Origin: an uncultured Oscillospiraceae bacterium
GTDB lineage: Bacteria; Bacillota; Clostridia; Oscillospirales; Oscillospiraceae
Assembly: GCA_910589085.1 (NCBI GenBank)
Contig: CAJUSG010000003.1
Coordinates: 53,853 to 100,632 of the forward strand
Direction of reading: 5' to 3'
Length of the DNA: 46,780 nucleotides
Positions 22,226-29,955 of this stretch are shown here, piece after piece. Both the position numbers and the translations under genes were made by a program. The notes under the pieces were generated by a model, which was not told the DNA's origin, did not search any database, and saw only the letters and a program-made list of their open reading frames with translations. How positions within the stretch are numbered: position 1 is the stretch's first letter; every line of letters starts with the position of its first letter.

Positions 22226-23089
22226 ATGAACCGTGATATCCTGACTGCCATACAGGACAATATGAGCTCCTTTTCCAAGGGGCAGAAGAAGATTGCCGGA
22301 TTTATTCTGGAGTCCTACGACAAGGCCGCCTTCATGACGGCCAGCCGCCTTGGGAAAAGGGTGGGGGTGAGCGAGTCCACGGTGGTCCGGTTTGCCTCCG
22401 AGCTGGGCTATGACGGCTATCCGGACATGCAGCGTTCCCTGCAGAAGATGATCCGCAACCGGCTGACCACGGTTCAGCGCATTGAGGTGACCAACGACCG
22501 GCTGGGGGATCAGGACCTGCTGTCCATGGTGCTCCAGTCAGACATTGACAAGATCCGGCAGACGCTGGAGGAGCTGGACCGGGAGAGCTTCAATCGGGCA
22601 GTGGACGCCATTGTGTCAGCCCGGAAGATTTACATAATCGGCGTGCGGTCCTCTGCCGCCATCGCCTCCTTCCTGAACTTCTACTTCAACCTGATTTTTG
22701 ACAACGTGGTGCTGGTATCCGCCAGCACTGCCAGCGAAATTTTTGAGAGCCTGCTCCGGGTTGGGGAGGGGGATGTGGTAATCGGCGTCAGCTTTCCCCG
22801 ATACTCCAGCCGGACAGTTCAGGCTATGAGCTTTGCCCGGGACCGGGGGGCCGCCACGGTGGCCATTACCGACAGTGAGGCCTCCCCCCTGATTCCCATC
22901 TCCCAGTATCTGCTGATGGCCCGCAGCGATATGGCCTCCTTTGTGGACTCCCTGGTGGCTCCGCTGTCCCTGGTCAACGCCCTGCTGGTGGCCGTCAGCC
23001 AGCGGAAAAATGACGAGCTGGCCCGGACCTTCCGCACATTGGAGGATATTTGGGAGGAATATAATGTGTATGAGAAGGTGCCCGAATGA
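22226..23089 (+). CDS. MurR/RpiR family transcriptional regulator
   Basis: This 287-residue regulator has an N-terminal HTH_6 domain (about 1-77; TASRLGKRVGVSESTVVRFASELGY) and a C-terminal SIS sugar-phosphate-binding domain (about 120-255; ARKIYIIGVRSSAAIA and VVIGVSFPRYSSRTVQ). Such proteins control sugar or amino-sugar catabolism in response to phosphosugars. No sugar operon is adjacent; it is coupled by ATGA to the flavoprotein that follows. The start at 22226 follows GGGGGAGG. Confidence 0.9.
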   Translation: MNRDILTAIQDNMSSFSKGQKKIAGFILESYDKAAFMTASRLGKRVGVSESTVVRFASELGYDGYPDMQRSLQKMIRNRLTTVQRIEVTNDRLGDQDLLSMVLQSDIDKIRQTLEELDRESFNRAVDAIVSARKIYIIGVRSSAAIASFLNFYFNLIFDNVVLVSASTASEIFESLLRVGEGDVVIGVSFPRYSSRTVQAMSFARDRGAATVAITDSEASPLIPISQYLLMARSDMASFVDSLVAPLSLVNALLVAVSQRKNDELARTFRTLEDIWEEYNVYEKVPE

Positions 23090-24354
23090 ACTGGCCCGAT
23101 ATTGTGGTGGTGGGCGGCGGAGCCGCCGGTATGATGGCGGCCATCTGCGCCGCCCGGCAGGGGGCCGCCGTGACGCTGATCGAGCGCAACCAGAAGGTGG
23201 GCCGGAAGCTGTATATCACGGGGAAAGGCCGGTGCAACGTGACCAACCACTGCTCCCCCGAGGAGGTCCGGGCGGCGGTGCCCCGGAACGCCAAGTTCCT
23301 GTACAGCGCCCTGGAGCATACGCCCCCAGCCTGGGTGGAGGAGTTTTTTGAGTCCCTGGGCGTGCCCTTAAAGGTGGAGCGGGGCAACCGGGTCTTTCCC
23401 GCCTCCGACAAGTCCATCGACATCATCGACGCCCTGTTTTTCGAGTTGAAGCGGCTGAACGTGACCATGACCACCTGGCAGCGCGTGTCCAGTGTGACCT
23501 TGAAGGACGGCGCGGTATCCGGTGTTGAAATTGGTACAGCCGGGGACAAATGGGGCTGGGGAGAGCCCTGCAAGGCTGTGATCCTGGCCACCGGCGGGCT
23601 GTCCTACCCCGCCACCGGCTCCACCGGCGACGGCCTCTGGATGGCGGAGGAGCTGGGCCATACTCTGGTTGACATAAAACCGTCCCTGGTGCCTCTGGAG
23701 TCCCCCGACCCCTTCTGCGCCCGGATGCAGGGTCTGGCGTTGAAAAACGTCACTCTGACGGTAAAAAACGGCAAAAAAAAGACGGTTTACCAGGAGCAGG
23801 GGGAGCTGCTGTTTACCCATTTCGGTCTGTCCGGGCCGCTGGTGCTGTCGGCCAGCGCCCACATGCGAGACTACGAGAAGGACCAGTACACCTGCGCCAT
23901 CGACTTAAAGCCCGCCCTGGACGAGGCCACCCTGGACGCCCGCCTGGTGCGGGAGCTCACCGCCGGGGCCAACAAGGATATGGACAATCTCCTGGGAACC
24001 TTGGCCCCCCGGCTGCTGGTGCCCGTCCTGCTGGACCGGGCCGCCATCCCCGGGGACAAAAAGGCCCACGACCTGACCAAACAGGAGCGCCGCCGGCTGC
24101 TGGAGCTGTTCAAATGCTTCACGGTGTCGGTGTCCGGCCCCAGGCCGGTGGACGAGGCCATCATCACCTCCGGAGGCGTGAAGGTTTCTGAGGTGGACCC
24201 AAAAACTATGATGAGCAGGAAGGTCCCTGGCCTGTTCTTTGCCGGGGAGATGCTGGACGTGGACGCCTACACCGGCGGGTTCAACCTGCAAATCGCCTGG
24301 GCCACCGGCCGGGCGGCGGGAGAGGGCGCAGTGGAGTATTTACGATTGCAGTAG
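23086..24354 (+). CDS. HI0933/YhiN-type NAD(P)/FAD-dependent oxidoreductase
   Basis: This 422-residue flavoprotein has the dinucleotide-binding motif VVGGGAAGMMAA at the N-terminus, then GRKLYITGKGRCNVTN, the ATGG loop (ILATGGLSYPATGSTGDG) and the C-terminal FAD contact GLFFAGEMLDVDAYTGGFN. This is the complete HI0933-like pattern (COG2081). BaiN bile-acid reductases belong to this family, but membership alone does not assign that activity; the physiological substrate is unknown. It overlaps the upstream regulator by 4 bases. Its TAG stop is part of a dispersed palindromic repeat. Confidence 0.88.
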   Translation: MNWPDIVVVGGGAAGMMAAICAARQGAAVTLIERNQKVGRKLYITGKGRCNVTNHCSPEEVRAAVPRNAKFLYSALEHTPPAWVEEFFESLGVPLKVERGNRVFPASDKSIDIIDALFFELKRLNVTMTTWQRVSSVTLKDGAVSGVEIGTAGDKWGWGEPCKAVILATGGLSYPATGSTGDGLWMAEELGHTLVDIKPSLVPLESPDPFCARMQGLALKNVTLTVKNGKKKTVYQEQGELLFTHFGLSGPLVLSASAHMRDYEKDQYTCAIDLKPALDEATLDARLVRELTAGANKDMDNLLGTLAPRLLVPVLLDRAAIPGDKKAHDLTKQERRRLLELFKCFTVSVSGPRPVDEAIITSGGVKVSEVDPKTMMSRKVPGLFFAGEMLDVDAYTGGFNLQIAWATGRAAGEGAVEYLRLQ

Positions 24355-24415
24355 GGGCGGATATGATCCGCCCGCAGAATCAAGATAAAACGGGCGGGTG
24401 ATACCCGCCCCTACA
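24351..24415. repeat. Dispersed palindromic repeat, GTAGGGGCGG family, copy 2
   Basis: Outer arms GTAGGGGCGG (24351-24360) and CCGCCCCTAC (24405-24414) enclose inner arms GATCCGCCCG and CGGGCGGGTGAT. The stop codon of the upstream gene (24352-24354) is made by the first arm. Confidence 0.8.
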
Positions 24416-24449
24416 GAGATAGACAACGCTGGAATGTTAGGGGAAAGAA

Positions 24450-24995
24450 ATGGAACAGAGCAATTCAGATGTAAAGCTGGGCCGGTTTTTGATCCTGGTC
24501 CTGCGCCATGATCCCCACGCGGCGGGGATCACGCTGGACGAACACGGCTGGGCGGATGTGAATGAGCTGCTGGCCGGAGTGAACCGCACCGGGCGGAAAA
24601 TTGACAGAGTCACCCTGGAGCGCATTGTCCGGGAGAACAACAAGCAGCGGTACTCCTTCAACGGGGACGGCACGAAAATTCGGGCCAATCAGGGCCACTC
24701 CCTTCAGGTGGATGTGGAGCTGAAAGCGGCGCAGCCGCCCAAGTACCTGTACCATGGGACTGCCAGCCGGTTTCTGCCCGCCATTCAGGCGGAGGGCATC
24801 CGGAAAATGAGCCGGCAGCATGTCCATCTTTCGGGGGACTTTGAGACGGCCATGGCGGTGGGGAAACGACACGGAATCCCGGTGGTCATCACCATCGACG
24901 CAGGGGCCATGGCCCGGGATGGGGTGGCGTTCTACCGCTCGGAAAATGGCGTGTGGCTGTGCGGGCATGTGGAGCCGAAGTATTTTGTCTCCTAA
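24450..24995 (+). CDS. kptA: RNA 2'-phosphotransferase (Tpt1/KptA)
   Basis: This 181-residue enzyme transfers an internal RNA 2'-phosphate to NAD+. The N-terminal winged helix includes GRFLILVLRHDPHAAGI with the conserved Arg-His. The ADP-ribosyltransferase-like C-terminal domain shows RANQGHS, LYHGTASRFLPAI and MSRQHVHLS, covering the conserved Arg-His-Arg-Arg set of the family. Bacteria lack the tRNA-splicing pathway that makes such phosphates in fungi, so its role here is open (RNA repair or NAD-dependent RNA modification). It stands between a repeat and a convergent small gene, overlapped by 4 bases. Confidence 0.93.
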   Translation: MEQSNSDVKLGRFLILVLRHDPHAAGITLDEHGWADVNELLAGVNRTGRKIDRVTLERIVRENNKQRYSFNGDGTKIRANQGHSLQVDVELKAAQPPKYLYHGTASRFLPAIQAEGIRKMSRQHVHLSGDFETAMAVGKRHGIPVVITIDAGAMARDGVAFYRSENGVWLCGHVEPKYFVS

Positions 24996-25210
24996 CCCAG
25001 GTCGCTTTTCAGGCTCACGCCGGTGCGCACCCCCAGCCGAAAGCCTTGCACGGCGTAGTAGGTCAGGGCCTTTTGCAGGTATTGCCGCAGGTCTGTGTCT
25101 AATTCGTTGTCGAGCAGGTCGAAGCATAGGGCTTCCGCGTCATTTTTCGGTTGGCTTTCGATGTTGGGTTTGATATAATTGTCATACATCCACTTCATCA
25201 GGTCGGTCAT
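24992..25210 (-). CDS. Small hypothetical protein divergent from XRE regulator 2
   Basis: This 72-residue protein begins with a hydrophobic-aromatic helix (MKWMYDNYIKP), has an acidic middle (DLLDNELDTDLRQYL) and ends with a Gly-rich tail. It is not visibly related to the small protein at 14066, though it has the same genetic position relative to an XRE gene. AAGGAGG precedes the ATG. Its promoter is a perfect sigma-A consensus and carries a putative operator in the spacer. Function unknown; an antitoxin or regulator-partner role is only a guess. Confidence 0.65.
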   Translation of the reverse strand: MTDLMKWMYDNYIKPNIESQPKNDAEALCFDLLDNELDTDLRQYLQKALTYYAVQGFRLGVRTGVSLKSDLG

Positions 25211-25224
25211 GATAATACCTCCTT

Positions 25225-25267
25225 ACGTCTAAATGTGACATATATTATATACGTCTGAATCTAACAT
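25225..25267. promoter_or_regulatory. Paired operators of XRE module 2
   Basis: A 17-bp direct repeat, ACGTCTRAATSTRACAT, lies at 25225-25241 and 25251-25267, 26 bp apart. The second copy covers the spacer of the small-gene promoter; the first lies between its -10 and the start codon. These are probable XRE binding sites. Confidence 0.65.
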
Positions 25268-25272
25268 GTCAA
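25244..25272 (-). promoter_or_regulatory. Promoter of the small divergent gene (module 2)
   Basis: On the minus strand TTGACA (25267-25272), exactly 17 bp, TATAAT (25244-25249). Both hexamers are perfect and the spacer carries an operator copy. Confidence 0.8.
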
Positions 25273-25289
25273 GAGCTGAGAGGAACTTT

Positions 25290-25508
25290 ATGGATAAAAA
25301 TTTATTGGTGGATTTTGGTAAACGATTGAAGGCTTTGCGTGAGGCGAAAGGGCTGAAGCAACGAGAAATGGCCGAAGCCATGGGACTTAAATTGCGCCAG
25401 TACCAGCGTTATGAGTACGGTGAAATTGGTGTGCCTCTGGAGGCACTGAATTTCTTCGCCGATTATTTCGGTGTGACCACCGATTATCTCCTGGGTCGAG
25501 GAGAGTAA
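25290..25508 (+). CDS. XRE-family transcriptional regulator 2
   Basis: This 72-residue single-domain HTH_3 protein contains LKALREAKGLKQREMAEAMG, the recognition region LRQYQRYEYGEI and the end FADYFGVTTDYLLGRGE. ATG 25290 with GAGAGG upstream is preferred to an in-frame ATG at 25266, which would lie inside the operator/promoter region. It is likely an autoregulatory repressor acting on the paired direct repeats upstream and on the divergent small gene. Confidence 0.85.
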   Translation: MDKNLLVDFGKRLKALREAKGLKQREMAEAMGLKLRQYQRYEYGEIGVPLEALNFFADYFGVTTDYLLGRGE

Positions 25509-25510
25509 AG

Positions 25511-25759
25511 CCTCCTTTTGAAAGGAGGTGCCCCAGTGCGCACACTGGGGCGGAGGATTGTGTTTCGCGAAGCGAAACGTGCGAAGCAGACAAAATTTGT
25601 ATAAACTTTAGTTTACTTCGTATGTCCGGCTTTGCCGGACGCAATCCTCAGTCAGCTTCGCTGACAGCTCCTTTTGCTGCGCAGCCGTTGGCGGCTTTGC
25701 CGCCTTACGGATGCGGCGTCCCCCTTGCGGGGAAAAGGAGCCTTTTCCCTGCGGGGGAC
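25511..25759. repeat. Composite palindromic repeat, copy B
   Basis: The element is a chain of hairpins: CCTCCTTTtgAAAGGAGG; CCCCAG / CTGGGG within 25521-25560; TTTCGCgaaGCGAAA; an AAACT/AGTTT centre; GTCCGGCtttGCCGGAC; GTCAGCttcGCTGAC; and a 62-bp block (25677-25738) identical to copy A. The last hairpin (25718-25759) has arms of about 19-20 bp and ends just before the cmk SD. GAGGATTG (25553-25560) and CAATCCTC (25642-25649) bracket the centre. No gene is supported here. Confidence 0.88.
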
Positions 25760-25778
25760 GAAGGAAGGAGACAGTAAG

Positions 25779-26453
25779 ATGAACCATAAAAGCATTGCCA
25801 TCGACGGACCGGCGGGGGCTGGGAAGAGCACTCTGGCCCGGAAGCTGGCGGAAAAGCTGGGCTTTTTGTATGTGGACACCGGAGCCATCTACCGCACGGT
25901 GGCGGTGAAGGTGCTGTGGGAGAAGGCGGACCCCGCTGATCCGGCCCAGGTAATCCCCCTGCTGGAGGGGCTGGAGATTCACATAGGCTACGACTCCGAC
26001 GGGGTGCAGAGGATGTATCTGGAGGGGGAGGACGTGAGCGCGGCCATCCGAAAGCACAAGGTGTCCGGTGTGGCCTCTCAGGTGTCCGCCATCCCGGAGG
26101 TGCGGGCCTTCCTGCTGGATTTTCAGCGGAAGCTGGCCCGGGAGAGCAATGTAGTCATGGACGGCCGGGACATCGGCACGGTGGTGCTGCCCCAGGCGGA
26201 TGTAAAGATTTTCCTCACCGCCGCCCCGGAGGCGAGGGCGAAGCGCCGCCTGCTGGAGCTGGAGCAGCGGGGGGAGGCGGCCGACTTTGACGCCATCCTC
26301 CGGGACATCAAGGACCGGGACTGGCAGGATGAGCACCGGCCCATCGCTCCCCTGAAGCAGGCGGCGGACGCCGTTCTGCTGGATACAACGCATTTGGACC
26401 TGGGACAGAGCATGAACCAGCTGCTGTTTTTGGTAAAGGAGAAGATCAAGTGA
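25779..26453 (+). CDS. cmk: Cytidylate kinase
   Basis: This 224-residue enzyme phosphorylates CMP and dCMP with ATP. The P-loop is DGPAGAGKST (about 9-18). VDTGAIYR and MDGRDIGTVV bind the nucleotide, and the lid region contains RDWQDEHRPIAPL, close to the RDxxDxxR pattern of Cmk. The start at 25779 follows AAGGAAGGAG; the long in-frame upstream extension is only repeat sequence. It overlaps plsC by GTGA. Confidence 0.94.
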   Translation: MNHKSIAIDGPAGAGKSTLARKLAEKLGFLYVDTGAIYRTVAVKVLWEKADPADPAQVIPLLEGLEIHIGYDSDGVQRMYLEGEDVSAAIRKHKVSGVASQVSAIPEVRAFLLDFQRKLARESNVVMDGRDIGTVVLPQADVKIFLTAAPEARAKRRLLELEQRGEAADFDAILRDIKDRDWQDEHRPIAPLKQAADAVLLDTTHLDLGQSMNQLLFLVKEKIK

Positions 26454-27109
26454 GCGAGGAGACAACTGTAACAAAGGCGCAGCCCAAGGAGAGCCCCCAG
26501 CGGCGCAAAAGGCGGATGGACTGGTTTTTTCACCTGCTGTACTGTGTTGTCTGGCCCTATTTTCGCCTGATTCACCCGGTCCGGGCGGTGGGCCGGGAGA
26601 ATATCCCGGAGGGTCCGGCTGTGATCTGCCCCAACCATACCACCGCCGGCGACCCCTTCTATGTGGTGTTTGCCTTTGGATTCCGTTGTCCTATGCGCGC
26701 CATGGCCAAGATGGAGATCATGCGGATGCCCTTCATCGGCTGGATTTTGAGCAAGGCCGGTGTGTTTGGTGTCAACCGGGACAATACAGATCTGAAGGCG
26801 GTAAAAACCGCCATGAAATTCCTGAAGGAGGGCGACAAGCTGCTCATGTTTCCCGAGGGCACCCGGGTCCATGAGGGGGAGGACGCTCAGGCCAAGGCGG
26901 GCGCAGCCCTCTTTGCCACCCGGGCGGGGGTGCCCCTGCTGCCGGTGTACATACAGCGCAAAAAGAAGCGTTTCCGGCGTAATACTGTGGTAATCGGGGA
27001 ACCCTATAATCCCGAGTATAAAGGCCGCAAGCCCACCTCGGATGAGCTGCAGGCCATTGCTCAGGACCTGATGGAGCGGGTCAGGGCGCTGGGGGAGGGC
27101 GTAGAATGA
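26450..27109 (+). CDS. plsC: 1-acyl-sn-glycerol-3-phosphate acyltransferase
   Basis: This 219-residue membrane-associated enzyme makes phosphatidic acid. The catalytic motif is NHTTAGD (H-x4-D) and the acceptor-binding motif is FPEGTRV. A hydrophobic stretch near 24-42 (FFHLLYCVVWPYF) anchors it. It starts at a GTG overlapping the cmk stop and its own stop overlaps ispH, so cmk-plsC-ispH form a tightly coupled set. Confidence 0.92.
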   Translation: MSEETTVTKAQPKESPQRRKRRMDWFFHLLYCVVWPYFRLIHPVRAVGRENIPEGPAVICPNHTTAGDPFYVVFAFGFRCPMRAMAKMEIMRMPFIGWILSKAGVFGVNRDNTDLKAVKTAMKFLKEGDKLLMFPEGTRVHEGEDAQAKAGAALFATRAGVPLLPVYIQRKKKRFRRNTVVIGEPYNPEYKGRKPTSDELQAIAQDLMERVRALGEGVE

Positions 27110-29076
27110 GGCAGATCCTGCTGGCCGGTTCCGCGGGCTTCTGCTATGGGGTCCGCCGGGCGGTGGAGCTGGCGGAGGAGAAGGCCGCCCAAGGGGTGCC
27201 CTGCGTTATGCTGGGCTCCATCATCCACAACCGGGACGTGGTGGACCGGCTGGCGGCTCAGGGCCTCCACTCGGTGGAGAGGCCCGAGGAGGTGCCCGAC
27301 GGCGGAGCCGTCATTATCCGCTCCCACGGGGAGAGCCGGGCGGTCCACCAGGCGCTGACAGGGCGGGGCGTGCGGATTTTCGACGCCACCTGTCCCAACG
27401 TCACCCATATCCATCAGATTGTGTCCGAGGCGGAGGAGAGGGGCCGCCAGCCGGTGATTGTGGGCTCTCCCGACCATCCGGAGGTGCTGGCAATCGCTGG
27501 ATGGTGCAGAAATCCGGTGGTGGTTTCCGGGGCGGAAGAGTTAGAAAAATGGCTGAATGACAAGGAAAATCGGGAGGATTTACCCCTCACCTTTGTATCC
27601 CAGACTACCTCCATAAAGAAAATTTGGGATGATTGCGTGAAAAAAGCAAAAAAACTATGTACAAACGCGGAATTTTTTGATACAATATGCGGAGCGACGT
27701 CCAAACGCCAGGAGGAGGCCCGCCAGCTGGCCGCAAAATGCGGCCTGATGGTGGTAGTGGGCGACAGGCAGAGCTCCAATACCAGGCGGCTGGGGGAGAT
27801 CTGCCGGGAGTACTGTCCCAACGTTCTGCTTATTGAGCGGGCGGAGGACCTGGACTTGAGTCAACTGCCCCAAGTGGATATGGTCGGCATCACGGCGGGC
27901 GCGTCAACGCCCGCGTGGATAATAAAGGAGGTCTATGACAAAATGAGCGAAGAAATCATGGAGATCGAAAAATCCTTTGCGGAGATGCTGGAGGAGTCGA
28001 TCAAAACTTTAAATAATGGGGATAAGGTCACGGGTACCGTTGTGGCAATTACGCCCACAGAGGTCCAGGTGGAGCTGGGTATCAAGTACCCCGGCTACAT
28101 CGCCCTTACCGAGCTGAGCGACGACCCCACCGTCAAGGTGGAGGATGTCGTGAAGGTTGGCGACGAGATCGAGTCCATCGTTATGCAGGTCAGCGACCGG
28201 GACTGTCTGGTCAAGCTGTCCAAGCGCCGCCTGGACATCAACAAGGGCTGGGAGGAGATTGAGGCCGCCCGGGAGAATGAGACCGTTATGGAAGGCTTCG
28301 TTACCGAGGACAACAAGGGCGGCGTGGTCGTCTCTGTCAAGGGCGTGCGGGTGTTCGTGCCCGCTTCCCAGACCGGTCTGCCCCGGGAGACTCCCATGAG
28401 CGAACTGCTCAAGCAGAAGGTACGCCTGGTCATCACTGAGGTCAACCGTGCCCGCCGCCGGGTGGTTGGCTCCATCAGCCGCGTTACCCGCGCCGAGCGG
28501 GCCGCCGCCGCGGAGAAGGTCTGGGCTGAGATCGAGGACGGCAAGCGCTACACCGGCACCGTGAAGTCCCTCACCTCCTACGGCGCTTTTGTGGACATCG
28601 GCGGCGTGGACGGCATGGTCCACATCTCCGAGCTGTCCTGGAGCCGCATCAAGCACCCCTCCGAGGTGGTCAAGGTGGGCGACGCCGTGGATGTGTATGT
28701 GATCTCTGCCGACAAGGAGAAGAAAAAGATCTCCTTGGGCATGAAGGACCACAGCCAGGACCCCTGGACCGTGTTCACCACCACCTATCAGGTAGGGGAC
28801 ACCGCCAATGTGCGCATCGTCAAGCTGATGACCTTCGGCGCCTTTGCCGAGGTGGTTCCCGGTGTGGATGGCCTGATCCACATCTCTCAGCTGGCCGATC
28901 ACCGGGTGGAGAAGCCCGGCGATGTGGTGGCCGAGGGCGACAAGGTGGATGTGAAGATCACCGATGTGGACATGGAGAACAAGAAGATTTCCTTGTCCAT
29001 CCGCGCCCTGCTGGAGCCCTCCTATGAGGAGGAGGCGGAGGAGTCCGCCGAGGAGACCCCTGCTGAGGACCAGTAA
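27106..29076 (+). CDS. ispH: HMBPP reductase (IspH) fused to ribosomal protein S1-type domains
   Basis: This is a two-part protein of 656 residues. Residues 1-285 are IspH, the last MEP-pathway enzyme: the 4Fe-4S ligands C13, C96 and C195 and the substrate residues H41, H74, H124, E126 and T167 are all present. Residues from about 306 hold four S1 domains (about 306-372, 396-455, 479-549, 564-633), then an acidic tail. This fusion is known in Clostridia and probably supplies the S1-like function. There is no frameshift at the join (around 285-305, helical linker). A promoter-less overlap with plsC suggests operon expression. Confidence 0.96.
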   Translation: MRQILLAGSAGFCYGVRRAVELAEEKAAQGVPCVMLGSIIHNRDVVDRLAAQGLHSVERPEEVPDGGAVIIRSHGESRAVHQALTGRGVRIFDATCPNVTHIHQIVSEAEERGRQPVIVGSPDHPEVLAIAGWCRNPVVVSGAEELEKWLNDKENREDLPLTFVSQTTSIKKIWDDCVKKAKKLCTNAEFFDTICGATSKRQEEARQLAAKCGLMVVVGDRQSSNTRRLGEICREYCPNVLLIERAEDLDLSQLPQVDMVGITAGASTPAWIIKEVYDKMSEEIMEIEKSFAEMLEESIKTLNNGDKVTGTVVAITPTEVQVELGIKYPGYIALTELSDDPTVKVEDVVKVGDEIESIVMQVSDRDCLVKLSKRRLDINKGWEEIEAARENETVMEGFVTEDNKGGVVVSVKGVRVFVPASQTGLPRETPMSELLKQKVRLVITEVNRARRRVVGSISRVTRAERAAAAEKVWAEIEDGKRYTGTVKSLTSYGAFVDIGGVDGMVHISELSWSRIKHPSEVVKVGDAVDVYVISADKEKKKISLGMKDHSQDPWTVFTTTYQVGDTANVRIVKLMTFGAFAEVVPGVDGLIHISQLADHRVEKPGDVVAEGDKVDVKITDVDMENKKISLSIRALLEPSYEEEAEESAEETPAEDQ

Positions 29077-29090
29077 TTTCGACAAAATAA

Positions 29091-29124
29091 GCCCGGCCGC
29101 AGTGCGGCCGGGCTCATTTTTTTA
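29091..29124 (+). terminator. Terminator after ispH-S1
   Basis: GCCCGGCCGC (29091-29100) pairs perfectly with GCGGCCGGGC (29104-29113) over a 3-base loop, followed by TCATTTTTTT. Confidence 0.93.
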
Positions 29125-29186
29125 CCCGGAGCCCTAAAAATCTGGAAAAATACGGAGAAAAAATTTTAAAAATGGCGGTTTTTCTC

Positions 29187-29215
29187 TTGCAAAAATAGGA
29201 TAAAATTGTTATAAT
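29187..29215 (+). promoter_or_regulatory. carD promoter
   Basis: TTGCAA (29187-29192), 17 bp, TATAAT (29210-29215), about 65 bases before the GTG start. Confidence 0.78.
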
Positions 29216-29279
29216 ATAACTGAATTAAAAGGGAGAAGGAAGAAAATTCCAGTTTGGATGAGAGAAAGTGAGGTAGCAG

Positions 29280-29756
29280 GTGTACCAAATCGGGGATAAG
29301 GTGGTTCACCCCATGTATGGGGCGGGCGTGGTGGACAGCATCGTACAAAAGACGGTGGACGGCGTGGTGCGGGATTACTATATTCTAAAGCTGCCCAACC
29401 GCTCCATGGTGGTGATGGTCCCCACAGAGAATTGTGATGAGATCGGCGTGCGCCCGGTGGTAGACCAGGAGCGGGCCGATCAGGTCCTTGCCGCCATCCC
29501 CGATATCCAGGTGGAGATGACGGCGAACTGGAATCACCGCTACCGTGAGAATATGGAACGGATGAAAAGCGGTGATTTGATTGAGGTTGCCCGGGTCATC
29601 AAGGGCTTGACGCTCCGGGACCAGAGCCGGGGCCTTTCCACCGGGGAGCGGAAGATGCTCCACTCCGCCAAACAGATCCTGATCTCCGAAATTGTGCTGT
29701 CCAAGAGTGTCAGCTACGAGATGGTGGAGGAGGAGCTCAACACCGCGCTGGCTTAA
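29280..29756 (+). CDS. CarD/CdnL family transcriptional regulator
   Basis: This 158-residue protein has an N-terminal RNA-polymerase-interacting domain (about 1-60; YQIGDKVVHPMYGAGVV) and a C-terminal helical DNA-binding domain (about 70-155; GDLIEVARVIKGL, RGLSTGERKML). It binds the beta subunit and stabilises open promoter complexes, or acts as a stress regulator in this group. The start is GTG 29280, with GTGAGGTAG 3-10 bases upstream. It has its own promoter and terminator-bounded unit. Confidence 0.92.
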   Translation: MYQIGDKVVHPMYGAGVVDSIVQKTVDGVVRDYYILKLPNRSMVVMVPTENCDEIGVRPVVDQERADQVLAAIPDIQVEMTANWNHRYRENMERMKSGDLIEVARVIKGLTLRDQSRGLSTGERKMLHSAKQILISEIVLSKSVSYEMVEEELNTALA

Positions 29757-29820
29757 ATTGTCCGAAAAAATCAGGGCGGCTTTTTTGTTCCAAACCGGAA
29801 TGAAAAGGCCGTCATATTTT

Positions 29821-29884
29821 GTATACTGGGATGTACCGCTGTCCGGTATCAGCCGCTGGACAGCGGAGCCCAGGTGGTGTATAC
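29821..29884 (+). other. Imperfect 64-nt hairpin upstream of ispD
   Basis: Three nested stems are visible: GTATAC (29821-29826 with 29879-29884), TGGG/CCCA (29827-29830 with 29869-29872) and CCGCTGTCC/GGACAGCGG (29836-29844 with 29858-29866), with a 13-base loop. It lies in the carD-ispD gap with no recognised RNA family. It may be a structured leader or a decayed mobile palindrome. Confidence 0.5.
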
Positions 29885-29955
29885 TTGGAACAATATCAGC
29901 GGCGCCGGAGCCGAAGCGCTGGAGCGGAAAATATAATAGGTAAGGAGCGAGAATA

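Noticed and set aside
23086..24354. Naming the flavoprotein BaiN
   Set aside because: The HI0933 family is broad and no bai genes are nearby, so the specific bile-acid role is not supported.
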